Positions 1 to 5,646 of a stretch of DNA of 5,646 nt are shown one piece after another; the first letter of the stretch is position 1; each line of letters starts with the position of its first letter. This DNA is from Wolbachia endosymbiont of Mansonella ozzardi (lineage in GTDB: Bacteria; Pseudomonadota; Alphaproteobacteria; Rickettsiales; Anaplasmataceae): assembly GCF_020278625.1 (NCBI RefSeq), contig NZ_JADAKK010000034.1, positions 1 through 5,646 of the forward strand. Reading direction: 5' to 3'. Made by a program: the position numbers and the translations under genes. A model generated the notes under the pieces. It was not told where the DNA came from. It was given only the letters and a program-made list of their open reading frames with translations, and made no database searches.

Positions 1-3
1 TGG

Positions 4-85
4 GAAGTTAAACAAAATAGCTTCATTACTATGGTAGGGGCGATGTCAAAGTGTTGTCTCAAGTAGTTTTTTTGTTTCTGTTGAG
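4..85. repeat. Repeat copy A, upstream of pstS
   Basis: This stretch resembles 2379-2460 over its whole length, and both spans are 82 bp. Shared blocks in the same order include AATAGCTTCA, a G run followed by GATG, the 12-mer TCAAGTAGTTTT (59-70 here, 2429-2440 there) and GTTTCT. By-eye identity is roughly three quarters with a few small gaps. Read on the minus strand, both copies give related peptides (ET..KLL, then P.Y, then EAI), but this copy has a stop codon between the halves. It may be a dispersed element or the remnant of a minus-strand gene. It may also extend left of the window. Confidence 0.5.
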
Positions 86-170
86 TTACATTTGCCTTCT
101 GTGTATAACAGCTAAAGTAATTTAGGTCTTTCAAGATGAAGAAAACTAGGGCTTTTGTTTGATCTTTTGT

Positions 171-176
171 TATAAT
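171..176 (+). promoter_or_regulatory. Possible -10 box of pstS promoter
   Basis: A perfect TATAAT hexamer lies 29 nt before the pstS start codon. No good -35 hexamer is present at 16-18 nt upstream; the nearest TTGTTT (155-160) is too close. In such A+T-rich DNA a TATAAT match can arise by chance, so this is only a candidate. Confidence 0.3.
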
Positions 177-205
177 AATAAGGCTTATGTTCTCAACTAA
201 AAACG

Positions 206-1225
206 ATGCTTAGAGGCTTTCTTTTGATTTTTATATTCACAGTAGTGTTCATGCCGCTGTCAAACGCTGATGCAAGGAAATATATCAGAATTGTTGGGTC
301 TTCAACTGTTTTTCCTTTTATCTCGTTTATAGCTGAGGATTTCAACCGTGTATTCTCCTTTAAAACTCCTGTTGTGGAATCAATAGGGAGTGGGCCAGGG
401 TTCAAAATGTTTTGCTTAGGGATAGGGGAAGACACGCCAGATATTGCTGCTTCGTCTCGTTCTATCAAAAATGCAGAAAGGGAGATGTGCAAAAGGAATA
501 AAGTTGATGAAGTGATAGAGATTATTATTGGCTATGATGGGGTTGTAATCGCGAACTCTAATCAAAGCCATAGATTTGACTTCTCAAAAAAGGATTTATT
601 TGAAACTTTGTCTGCATATTCTCAAGAGAATGGTAAGCTGGTAAAAAATAATAAGAAGCTTTGGTCTGATGTAAGCCAGACCTTACCAAAAACAGAAATT
701 GAAATTTATGGTCCACATCAAAATACAGGTACGTACGAAACTTTGATTAATTCTATTATGCTCGATCAATACTCATGCATGAATTCAAGGATTTTCAAAG
801 AGAATTATGAAGACCAGGAAGAAAGAAAGAAAGCTTGTAGCAGTATAAGGGATGATGGAAGGTATAAGGAAGTTGGGATTAATGAAAACATAATAATACA
901 AAAGTTGAAAAGCAACAAGAACGCTTTGGGAATATTTAGTTTTAGTTTTTTGATTAGGAACCAGGATAAAATACAAGGAAGCACAATTGCAGGAATTGAG
1001 CCAACTTATGAAAATATATCATCGGGGAAATATATATTAGCAAGGCCTCTATATCTTTATATAAAGAAAGAACACTTGAATACCGTTGATGGATTAAGAG
1101 AATTCATTAGAGAAGTTATCGATTCTACTAGTACTAAAGATGGGTACCTATTTAAGCTCGGTCTTATCCCACTTTCAAGTGAAGACATAAGGAAAGTTTC
1201 AGCAAAAGTTCATGATATAGTATAA
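206..1225 (+). CDS. pstS: PstS-family periplasmic phosphate-binding protein
   Basis: This is the substrate-binding component of a phosphate ABC transporter. By family knowledge it captures phosphate in the periplasm and hands it to the PstC/PstA permease. The 339-residue length is normal. Residues 1-23 form a signal peptide: a basic Arg3, a hydrophobic core, and a likely cut after Ala23 (SNADA). Ligand-loop motifs appear in family order: GSSTVFPF (31-38), ESIGSGPGFKMFC (58-70), DTPDIAASSRSI (76-87), IGYDGVVIA (108-116) and GPHQNTGTYETL (169-180), the last matching the helix-capping loop that binds phosphate oxygens in PstS. Cys70 and Cys95 are placed for a possible disulfide. The ATG at 206 places the signal peptide correctly, but no clear Shine-Dalgarno site precedes it. 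No pstCAB genes are adjacent; a decayed trkH follows after 20 nt. The protein could be a phosphate-binding-like protein of altered specificity, but PstS is the best call. Confidence 0.88.
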   Translation: MLRGFLLIFIFTVVFMPLSNADARKYIRIVGSSTVFPFISFIAEDFNRVFSFKTPVVESIGSGPGFKMFCLGIGEDTPDIAASSRSIKNAEREMCKRNKVDEVIEIIIGYDGVVIANSNQSHRFDFSKKDLFETLSAYSQENGKLVKNNKKLWSDVSQTLPKTEIEIYGPHQNTGTYETLINSIMLDQYSCMNSRIFKENYEDQEERKKACSSIRDDGRYKEVGINENIIIQKLKSNKNALGIFSFSFLIRNQDKIQGSTIAGIEPTYENISSGKYILARPLYLYIKKEHLNTVDGLREFIREVIDSTSTKDGYLFKLGLIPLSSEDIRKVSAKVHDIV

Positions 1226-1234
1226 TATCTTTTT
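1214..1234 (+). terminator. Weak terminator-like hairpin at pstS end
   Basis: GATAT (1214-1218) pairs with ATATC (1225-1229) around a 6-nt loop and is followed by five T residues (1230-1234). It overlaps the pstS stop codon. The stem is only 5 bp and mostly A/T, so it would be weak at best and may be chance. A TATAAT sequence (1221-1226) in the same place could equally be a -10 box for the trkH remnant, although no -35 box accompanies it. Confidence 0.2.
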
Positions 1235-1245
1235 GCTCTAACTCT

Positions 1246-2010
1246 ATGGAAAACTATCAGCACTTGCAAACATTGCGTTCAATTGCATTTATTGTTGGAG
1301 TATTTTTATTGGTGTTTAGCTTAACAATGGTCATTCCTGCTGTTACTAATAAGTATCTGGATTACGAGTGGAAAAATTTTTCTAGCTGGGTTTTTGATCA
1401 CTTGCACATCTGGCACAATTTTTGTTTTATTAGGTAATAAATTAAGCAGATTGCATGGAATGCATTACCAGTTGTGCTTGGATTGCTTTCTTTTATCCCT
1501 ATTTGCAGCTATTTCATTCTATCTTGATAGTTAGCTTTTTTTCTAACCTTTTTGGTGGATGTGGAGGTTCTGCAAGTGGTGGGATCAAAACCTTCCGTTT
1601 GATTGTTTTTTTAAGGTCTATAGGAAATCGATTTCGCCTTTTATAGATCCTAATGCAGGTGATATGGTGAAATTTAATGGTAAAATTTTAGAAGATGATG
1701 AAGTTCACTCTACATTTACATTTTTTGCAATTTACATATTAACGTTCACTATATCATCAATAGTGATGTCCTACTTAGGCAATATTAGGCAATATGGACT
1801 TTATAACTAGCATTAGTGCAGTCTCTGCGACGCTTACAAACTCTGGTCCAGGGTTCAGTAACTTAATCAATCGGTTCTTCGGGTAATTATTCCTTCTTCA
1901 GCAGTGGAGAAAAACTATTTCTGTCATTTTTAATGCTGCTTGGCAGGCTTGAAATATTACCAATCTATTTCTGTATAGGCAACTTATTCTTATTTAACAG
2001 AGGAGAATAG
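1246..2010 (+). pseudogene. trkH: Decayed trkH, Trk potassium uptake membrane subunit
   Basis: Intact TrkH (about 480 residues) is the K+-translocating inner membrane subunit of the Trk system. Here only about 255 codons' worth of DNA remains, in several frames. The N-terminal piece starts at ATG 1246 (MENYQHLQTLRSIAFIVGVF). It shifts frame in an A5T5 run near 1376-1381, continues as LAGFLITCTSGTIFVLLGNK and LLSLFAAISFYLDS, and stops at 1532-1534. The reading then jumps to the C-terminal filter segment GGCGGSASGGIKTFR (from about 1554), so roughly 240 residues of the middle are missing. A shift near 1625 leads to FIDPNAGDMVKFNG. A 10-bp duplication at 1775-1794 breaks SYLGN-MDFITSISAVSATL. 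The last filter loop reads TLTNSGPGF; another shift near 1882 gives NYSFFSSGEKLFLSFLMLLGRLEI, ending at TAG 2008-2010. It cannot encode a working transporter. Confidence 0.9.
1775..1794 (+). repeat. 10-bp tandem duplication inside trkH remnant
   Basis: TTAGGCAATA occurs twice in direct tandem (1775-1784 and 1785-1794). Removing one copy restores continuous TrkH reading, SYLGN followed by MDFITSISAVSATLTNSGPGF. With both copies the frame ends at TAG 1808-1810. The pattern fits replication slippage in a gene no longer under selection. Confidence 0.85.
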
Positions 2011-2056
2011 TTTAGCTGCCTAAAAGGTTGGGAAATAGTTTTCTTGGTATTATAAA

Positions 2057-2078
2057 TTACATAATATACATTATGTAA
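2057..2078. repeat. Perfect inverted repeat, 9-bp arms
   Basis: TTACATAAT (2057-2065) and its exact reverse complement ATTATGTAA (2070-2078) flank the 4-nt loop ATAC. It lies 47 nt after the end of the trkH remnant. There is no T-run for an intrinsic terminator on either side; plus-strand A residues follow the right arm. It could be a weak transcript-end hairpin, a protein-binding palindrome, or chance in A+T-rich DNA. Confidence 0.5.
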
Positions 2079-2281
2079 AATATGAAAAACACAGCCACCA
2101 GATTAGTGCTCAAAAATGCTTACTTTATTTGAGTTCATGCACTGGCATGGACGCTCTTCTACTCAGTTCATAAATTGCAGCATTTTATGTAACCTAAATT
2201 TCCTTAGCTATCAATATTAAGAAACTTATCAAATAAAAAAAGGCAAAAGAAACCCAGTTGGTGGCTAGTTATTTATATTAA

Positions 2282-2299
2282 CTTTATAAGTTTATAAAG
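2282..2299. repeat. Perfect inverted repeat, 8-bp arms
   Basis: CTTTATAA (2282-2289) and TTATAAAG (2292-2299) are exact reverse complements separated by 2 nt. This near-continuous palindrome is operator-like in geometry, but it lies about 300 nt from the nearest gene start, so no target can be assigned. Confidence 0.4.
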
Positions 2300-2375
2300 A
2301 TATGAAGTACATAGTACAAAAAATTAAACATGAAACACCAAGTATATTGAGTTTTTTGTCGCTTAATATATACGG

Positions 2376-2400
2376 ACTGAAGATAAATAATAGCTTCAGT
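2376..2400. repeat. Hairpin at the edge of repeat copy B
   Basis: ACTGAAG (2376-2382) and CTTCAGT (2394-2400) form a 7-bp stem with an 11-nt A+T loop. It sits at the left end of repeat copy B. In copy A the matching bases are GAAG (4-7) and CTTCA, so part of the stem potential is kept there. Confidence 0.4.
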
Positions 2401-2460
2401 ATTATAATAAGGGGGGTGATGAGATTTGTCAAGTAGTTTTCTGTTCGTTTCTATGGCTAG
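2379..2460. repeat. Repeat copy B, upstream of yihY-like gene
   Basis: This is the second diverged copy of the 82-bp element at 4-85, in the same orientation and about 2.4 kb away. It includes AATAGCTTCA, a six-G run followed by TGATG, TCAAGTAGTTTT and GTTTCT. On the minus strand it reads AIETNRKLLDKSHHPPYY and then EAIIYLQ without a stop. Copy A reads STETKKLLETTL, a stop, then HRPYHSNEAILF. The two copies bracket the pstS-trkH block. Confidence 0.5.
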
Positions 2461-2604
2461 TGAAGTGACATAAATCATCTTGTGTTGTTTAAAAAGTGAC
2501 CAGGGCAGCAAAAATATGACAATTCTCATTTTCATTAGAAGGTTTTGTTTAAAAATATATTTTATTTCATTTAGAATATCTTACTTGGTTTATTTATATA
2601 TATA

Positions 2605-3429
2605 GTGAATAAGTTACTGCAGAAGTTTTACAGCATTATTTATTGTCTTTACTGTGCTTTAATTGACACAATTTATAACGATGGAATGGAACATGCGGGA
2701 TATTTATCATTTTTAATCCTGTTGTCAATATTTCCTTTTCTCATCGTTTTAATAGCTTTAGCGTCAACATTTGCAAATTTCCTAGACCAATATAACATCG
2801 GTTGGGCATTTATAATTGATCACATGCCACAGGATATTTTAGCATCCTTAATGCCGCGTATTAGAGAGATAATATCTGGTCCGCCACAGAGTTTATTGAC
2901 TTTGGCAATTGTGGGTGCTGTTTGGACAGCCTCGTCAGCGATTGAAGGGCTGAGAACAATATTGAATAAGGCATACAAGGTTCCAGTTTCTCCACCTTAT
3001 ATATTGAGAAGGGTGCTCAGCATATTACAATTTTTGGTAATTACGCTCATTATAACTCTGACTATAGTGTTCTCCACATTAGTGCCAATGCTGATTGATT
3101 TTTCCTATCATAGGCTAAGTTATACTAAATGTCTTCTCATCGAATTTGTACTCTTCGTAATGGTTTCCTGGCTATACTTTATGCTGCCCAGCGTAAAACA
3201 AAATATGTCAGATGTATTTCCTGGATCTTGTGTAGCTGTTATGCTTTGGACAGCTTCTGCTTCAGCTTTCAAACAATACTTAAAAGCTTCCTTTGGCCAA
3301 TTGGACTTAATATACGGAAGTTTGGGTGGTGTGGTAGTGTCATTACTATTTTTTTATATGGTGAGTTTAATTTTTATATATGGAGCAAAGTTTAATTTTC
3401 AGCTAAAATGTTTTAATGAGTCTCGCTAA
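2605..3429 (+). CDS. YihY/BrkB-family inner membrane protein
   Basis: This 274-residue polytopic membrane protein belongs to the YihY/BrkB (UPF0761) family, long mislabelled as ribonuclease BN. Its molecular role is not established. About six hydrophobic segments are visible, near residues 31-55, 95-115, 138-165, 175-195, 206-222 and 238-264. Family hallmarks are HAGYLSFLILLSIFPFLIVL (30-49), AVWTASSAIEGLRTILNKAY (105-124), and the closing YGSLGGVVVSLLFFYMVSLI (237-256) followed by YGAKFN (259-264). The start is GTG 2605, the first start codon after an in-frame TAG at 2572-2574. It gives the N-terminal amphipathic region usual before the first membrane segment. No Shine-Dalgarno site is visible, so initiation is probably weak. 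The SDR gene follows after 9 nt, suggesting one transcript. Confidence 0.85.
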   Translation: MNKLLQKFYSIIYCLYCALIDTIYNDGMEHAGYLSFLILLSIFPFLIVLIALASTFANFLDQYNIGWAFIIDHMPQDILASLMPRIREIISGPPQSLLTLAIVGAVWTASSAIEGLRTILNKAYKVPVSPPYILRRVLSILQFLVITLIITLTIVFSTLVPMLIDFSYHRLSYTKCLLIEFVLFVMVSWLYFMLPSVKQNMSDVFPGSCVAVMLWTASASAFKQYLKASFGQLDLIYGSLGGVVVSLLFFYMVSLIFIYGAKFNFQLKCFNESR

Positions 3430-3433
3430 GGAG
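3428..3433 (+). promoter_or_regulatory. Shine-Dalgarno site of the SDR gene
   Basis: AAGGAG overlaps the last two bases of the upstream TAA stop and lies 5 nt before ATG 3439. The overlap suggests translational coupling: ribosomes ending on the YihY-like gene could reinitiate on the SDR gene. It also fixes the SDR start. Confidence 0.75.
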
Positions 3434-3438
3434 AAATA

Positions 3439-4188
3439 ATGGGTAAGTTAAAAGGCAAAATAGCTTTAATTACCGGGGCCTCAGGTGCAATTGGGTCTGC
3501 TGTTGCAAAAAGGTTTATAAAAGAAGGTGCGTGTGTAATCTTAATTTCAAGATCTATTGATCACCTTAAGCCACTGTACAATGAAATTGAAGAATTTGAA
3601 GAGTTCAAAGAAGGCTCTGTTAAGCTAATTCAACTTGATCTTTTGGACTTTGAAAACGTAAAGATACTAACAAACATGATAGAAAGCCTAAAATTATCAG
3701 AGTCTGTAGCACTTGATATATTAGTTGCGTGTACTGGAATTTTAGGTAAATTAGACCCCGTTCATGATTGTGAGCTTGAGGAGTTACAGAATGTAATGAA
3801 TACAAATTTTACTGCCAATTGGTACTTGCTAAAAAATTTAGATCCAATGCTGAAAAAATCTAATTCTGGAAGAGTGATATTCATGACTTCAGAAGTAACA
3901 CTTTCTCCTTCTTCTTATCCATATTGGGTACCTTATGCTGCAAGTAAAGCTGCACTAGAAATCATGGTAAAGATATATGCATCTGAGACAAAACATACAA
4001 AGTTGTGTATAAATGCTGTATATCCAGAAGGACCTGTTGACAGCGAAATGTACAAGCAAGCGTTTCCTGGAAAGGATACACCTGAATTAGTGCTACCTGA
4101 TAAACTAACAAGCAAATTTGTAGAGCTAGCTTCTGAAGATTGTAGTGTGTCAGGACAAATTTTACCATTGAGCAAATCTTTTAAGTAA
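3439..4188 (+). CDS. Short-chain dehydrogenase/reductase, YciK-like
   Basis: This is a classical-size (249 residues) SDR oxidoreductase that should bind NAD(H) or NADP(H) and act in the cytoplasm; the substrate is unknown. The Rossmann fold begins at once: KIALITGASGAIGSAVAKRF holds the TGxxxGxG motif (12-19). Arg38 in ISRS after the second strand would favour NADPH. The tetrad Asn is Asn123 in VMNTNF, and YAASK gives Tyr166 and Lys170. The overall pattern from ILGKLDPV through VMNTNF to YAASKAALEIM and AFPGKDTPE resembles Escherichia coli YciK more than FabG. Oddities: the NNAG motif reads ACTG (97-100), the PG motif after strand 6 reads PEGPVDSEM, and the segment usually carrying the catalytic Ser reads MTSEV (149-153), leaving Ser151 as the nearest candidate. 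The gene follows the YihY-like gene and converges on lepA. Confidence 0.85.
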   Translation: MGKLKGKIALITGASGAIGSAVAKRFIKEGACVILISRSIDHLKPLYNEIEEFEEFKEGSVKLIQLDLLDFENVKILTNMIESLKLSESVALDILVACTGILGKLDPVHDCELEELQNVMNTNFTANWYLLKNLDPMLKKSNSGRVIFMTSEVTLSPSSYPYWVPYAASKAALEIMVKIYASETKHTKLCINAVYPEGPVDSEMYKQAFPGKDTPELVLPDKLTSKFVELASEDCSVSGQILPLSKSFK

Positions 4189-4226
4189 GTTGCATAGCTG
4201 TACGAACATTATAACTCGAACCTACC

Positions 4227-4232
4227 AGGAGG
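4227..4232 (+). promoter_or_regulatory. Consensus Shine-Dalgarno after the SDR gene
   Basis: AGGAGG is a perfect consensus site placed 5 nt before ATG 4238. It is the strongest ribosome-binding site in the window, yet it serves only a 14-codon frame. It lies 38 nt after the SDR stop, in the gap between two convergent genes. Confidence 0.5.
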
Positions 4233-4237
4233 ATATC

Positions 4238-4282
4238 ATGAAAGTAGACACTACTAGTCATTTATCTTTAAAGCTTGAATAA
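4238..4282 (+). CDS. 14-codon ORF, possible leader or gene-start remnant
   Basis: ATG 4238 opens the frame [14 protein letters not shown], closed by TAA 4280-4282. It is the third start in line after the YihY-like and SDR genes and has an ideal ribosome-binding site. Its last 29 bases overlap the 3' end of lepA on the other strand, so most of its sequence is also lepA coding sequence read in reverse. I do not recognise the peptide. It could be a tiny peptide gene, or the preserved 5' end of an operon gene whose body was lost when lepA was brought next to it. Chance is also possible; the evidence is the ribosome-binding site alone. Confidence 0.25.
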   Translation: MKVDTTSHLSLKLE

Positions 4283-5639
4283 AAGCATTATGCGGAATAT
4301 TGACATTTCCTATAGAGCACAATCTTTTCTTACCTTTCTTTTGCTTTTCTAAAAGCTTCATTCTTCGCGTTACATCCCCACCATAGAGTTTAGCTGTCAC
4401 ATCCTTTCTGTATGGATTAATCGTTTTCCTGGCAATAATTTTGCTACTCACTGCTGCTTGAATTGCAATCTTATATTGCTGACGTGGTATCAAATCCTTC
4501 AAACGCGCACATATTTCGCGCCCCCTTTTTTCTGCCCTACTTTTATGAACAATGCATGCCAATGCATCAACAGGCTCTCCATTAACTGAAAAGCTCAATT
4601 TATCTATCTGACTTTCCTGATAATCGGAAATTTCCCAATCCAAACTCGCGTATCCCTTAGAAATTGATTTTAGCCTATCGTAAAAGTCAAAAACAACCTC
4701 AGATAGCGGTAACTTATACTTTATCAGTGCTGTTGTTGTGCTGCCAACGTAAGATAAATCTTTTTTCTCTCCTCTTCTTTCTTCACACAGAGATAGAATT
4801 TCTCCTAAATATTGATCAGGCACCATTATGGTTGCGGTAATCCATGGCTCTTCTACCATCTTAACTTTTGTAAGATCTGGCATATCACTTGGATTATGAA
4901 TGTTCAGAATTTCACCACTTCGTGTTGTAACCCTATATATGACACTCGGCGCGGTTACTGTTAGGTCTAAATCAAACTCTCTCTCAAGCCTCTCTTGGAT
5001 AACTTCAAGATGTAGCATCCCTAAGAAACCACAACGAAATCCATAGCCGAGTGCATTCGATGTTTCAGCTTCAAAGGTAAAACTTGCATCATTTAAATGT
5101 AGTTTTTCCAGTGCTTCTCTTAAATATTTAAAGTCATCTGCTTTGTTGGGAAAAATGCTACAGAATACCACAGGGTGCACTTCTTTAAATCCAGGCAGTG
5201 CTTCACTACAAGGTCTCTTTTCCTCAGTGATAGTATCCCCTACCCTACAGTCCTTCACTTCTTTCATTGAAGCAGTTATAAAGCCAACTCCACCTGCTGA
5301 AAGTTTACCCGTCATTACCTTTTTAGGAGTAAAAATACCGATATTATCCACCTGGTATGTAGCATTGTTGGACATCATAACAATCTTCATGCCTTTTTCT
5401 AGTACTCCATTTTTAACTCGCACTAAAATCACTACCCCTAGGTAAGGATCATACCAACTATCAACCAAAATTGCTTGCAGTGAAGCGTTTGCATTACCCT
5501 GTGGAGCTGGAAGTTTCGTCACTATTGCTTCGAGTACATCCCTTACTCCAAGTCCAGTCTTTGCCGATATTAAAACTGACTCACTTGCATCAAGACCATT
5601 ACATTCTTCTATCAAGCGGTCAGCAAGAGAAATGACCAA
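4254..5639 (-). CDS. lepA: Elongation factor 4 (LepA), N-terminus absent or broken
   Basis: LepA/EF4 is a ribosome-associated translational GTPase that acts on stalled or mistranslocated ribosomes. The 461 residues visible correspond to about positions 138-599 of E. coli LepA. Present are the G5 motif SAKTG (25-29), the beta-barrel domain II ([20 protein letters not shown], then GIFTPKKV), and domain III around [31 protein letters not shown] and [11 protein letters not shown]. The EF-G-like domain V with [16 protein letters not shown] follows, and then the LepA-specific C-terminal domain ([41 protein letters not shown]). The G1-G3 motifs would lie beyond the right edge. Upstream of the TTG at 5639 the frame meets TGA (5642-5640), and the first nine or so residues do not match LepA. 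TTG is therefore unlikely to be the true start: the gene is broken, rejoined, or misread here. It converges on the SDR gene with 65 nt between stops and no evident shared terminator. Confidence 0.9.
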   Translation of the reverse strand: MVISLADRLIEECNGLDASESVLISAKTGLGVRDVLEAIVTKLPAPQGNANASLQAILVDSWYDPYLGVVILVRVKNGVLEKGMKIVMMSNNATYQVDNIGIFTPKKVMTGKLSAGGVGFITASMKEVKDCRVGDTITEEKRPCSEALPGFKEVHPVVFCSIFPNKADDFKYLREALEKLHLNDASFTFEAETSNALGYGFRCGFLGMLHLEVIQERLEREFDLDLTVTAPSVIYRVTTRSGEILNIHNPSDMPDLTKVKMVEEPWITATIMVPDQYLGEILSLCEERRGEKKDLSYVGSTTTALIKYKLPLSEVVFDFYDRLKSISKGYASLDWEISDYQESQIDKLSFSVNGEPVDALACIVHKSRAEKRGREICARLKDLIPRQQYKIAIQAAVSSKIIARKTINPYRKDVTAKLYGGDVTRRMKLLEKQKKGKKRLCSIGNVNIPHNAFIQALKIND

Positions 5640-5646
5640 TCAAGTG

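Larger units (their letters stand above)
2011..2604. other. Long intergenic stretch without a convincing gene
   Basis: This A+T-rich region separates the trkH remnant from the yihY-like gene. Every plus-strand frame is cut by frequent stops. The only longer open frame is an 83-codon one on the minus strand (2284-2535), which matches no family I recognise and overlaps repeat copy B. The region contains perfect palindromes at 2057-2078 and 2282-2299, a hairpin at 2376-2400 and repeat copy B at 2379-2460. I see no tRNA-like fold and no convincing -35/-10 pair for the downstream gene. Confidence 0.6.

Noticed and set aside
1..66. Plus-strand open frame from the left edge, ending at TAG 64-66, as the tail of an upstream gene
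   Set aside because: Twenty-one codons without a recognisable motif are too few. The same DNA is repeat copy A, whose similarity to copy B favours the other strand.
1455..1810. Two separate short plus-strand genes (1455-1646 and 1559-1810)
   Set aside because: Both contain consecutive pieces of TrkH in different frames and are fragments of the single pseudogene.
2087..2221. Short plus-strand frame starting at ATG 2117
   Set aside because: It has about 34 codons, no ribosome-binding site and no similarity to any family; the surroundings are rich in stops.
2284..2535. 83-codon open frame on the minus strand
   Set aside because: It has no recognisable family or clear ribosome-binding site, and its composition is that of random A+T-rich DNA. 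Part of it is repeat copy B, so it may be a remnant, but I cannot support it as a gene.
3933..4175. Minus-strand open frames under the SDR gene
   Set aside because: They are antisense to a clear SDR with conserved motifs and show no features of their own.
4189..4253. Shared bidirectional terminator between SDR and lepA
   Set aside because: I found no stem with a flanking T-run in this gap on either strand.
5143..5445. 100-codon plus-strand frame
   Set aside because: It lies wholly inside the well-supported lepA coding sequence on the minus strand and resembles no family.

Overview
The window looks like chromosomal DNA of an obligate intracellular alphaproteobacterium of the Rickettsiales, most likely Wolbachia or a close relative. 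The reasons are strong A+T bias, loose gene packing, one clearly decayed gene, and alphaproteobacterial-style PstS, YihY/BrkB and LepA proteins. This placement rests on pattern recognition without any database search.

Left part (1-2010, plus strand): an 82-bp repeat copy (4-85) lies upstream of a complete periplasmic phosphate-binding protein gene of the PstS family (206-1225). It is followed 20 nt later by a wrecked trkH gene for the membrane subunit of a Trk potassium uptake system (1246-2010). Both trkH ends are recognisable. About half of the gene is deleted from the middle, and several frameshifts break the rest, one of them a visible 10-bp tandem duplication.

Middle (2011-2604): about 590 bp with no convincing gene. 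It holds two perfect short A+T-rich palindromes, a hairpin, and a second diverged 82-bp copy of the repeat at the left edge. The pstS-trkH block is therefore bracketed by two direct copies of the same element.

Right part: an apparent two-gene operon on the plus strand. A YihY/BrkB-family inner membrane protein (2605-3429, GTG start) is followed after 9 nt by a short-chain dehydrogenase/reductase (3439-4188), whose Shine-Dalgarno site overlaps the upstream stop codon. The SDR keeps the Rossmann glycines, a tetrad Asn and YxxxK, but has unusual residues at other normally conserved positions. Just after it is a very strong ribosome-binding site with a 14-codon ORF (4238-4282) that runs antisense into the end of lepA.

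From 4254 to the right edge the minus strand encodes translation elongation factor 4 (LepA) from the G5 motif to the C-terminus. The frame meets a TGA at 5640-5642, and the outermost residues do not resemble LepA. The gene is therefore broken, joined to other DNA, or affected by a sequence or assembly error at this edge.

No tRNA, rRNA, CRISPR array, transposase or phage gene was seen. The genes do not form one pathway: phosphate capture, a lost potassium transporter, an uncharacterised membrane protein with a redox enzyme, and a ribosome-associated GTPase. The most unusual points are the flanking repeat pair, the orphan start site after the SDR, the SDR active-site changes and the lepA edge.
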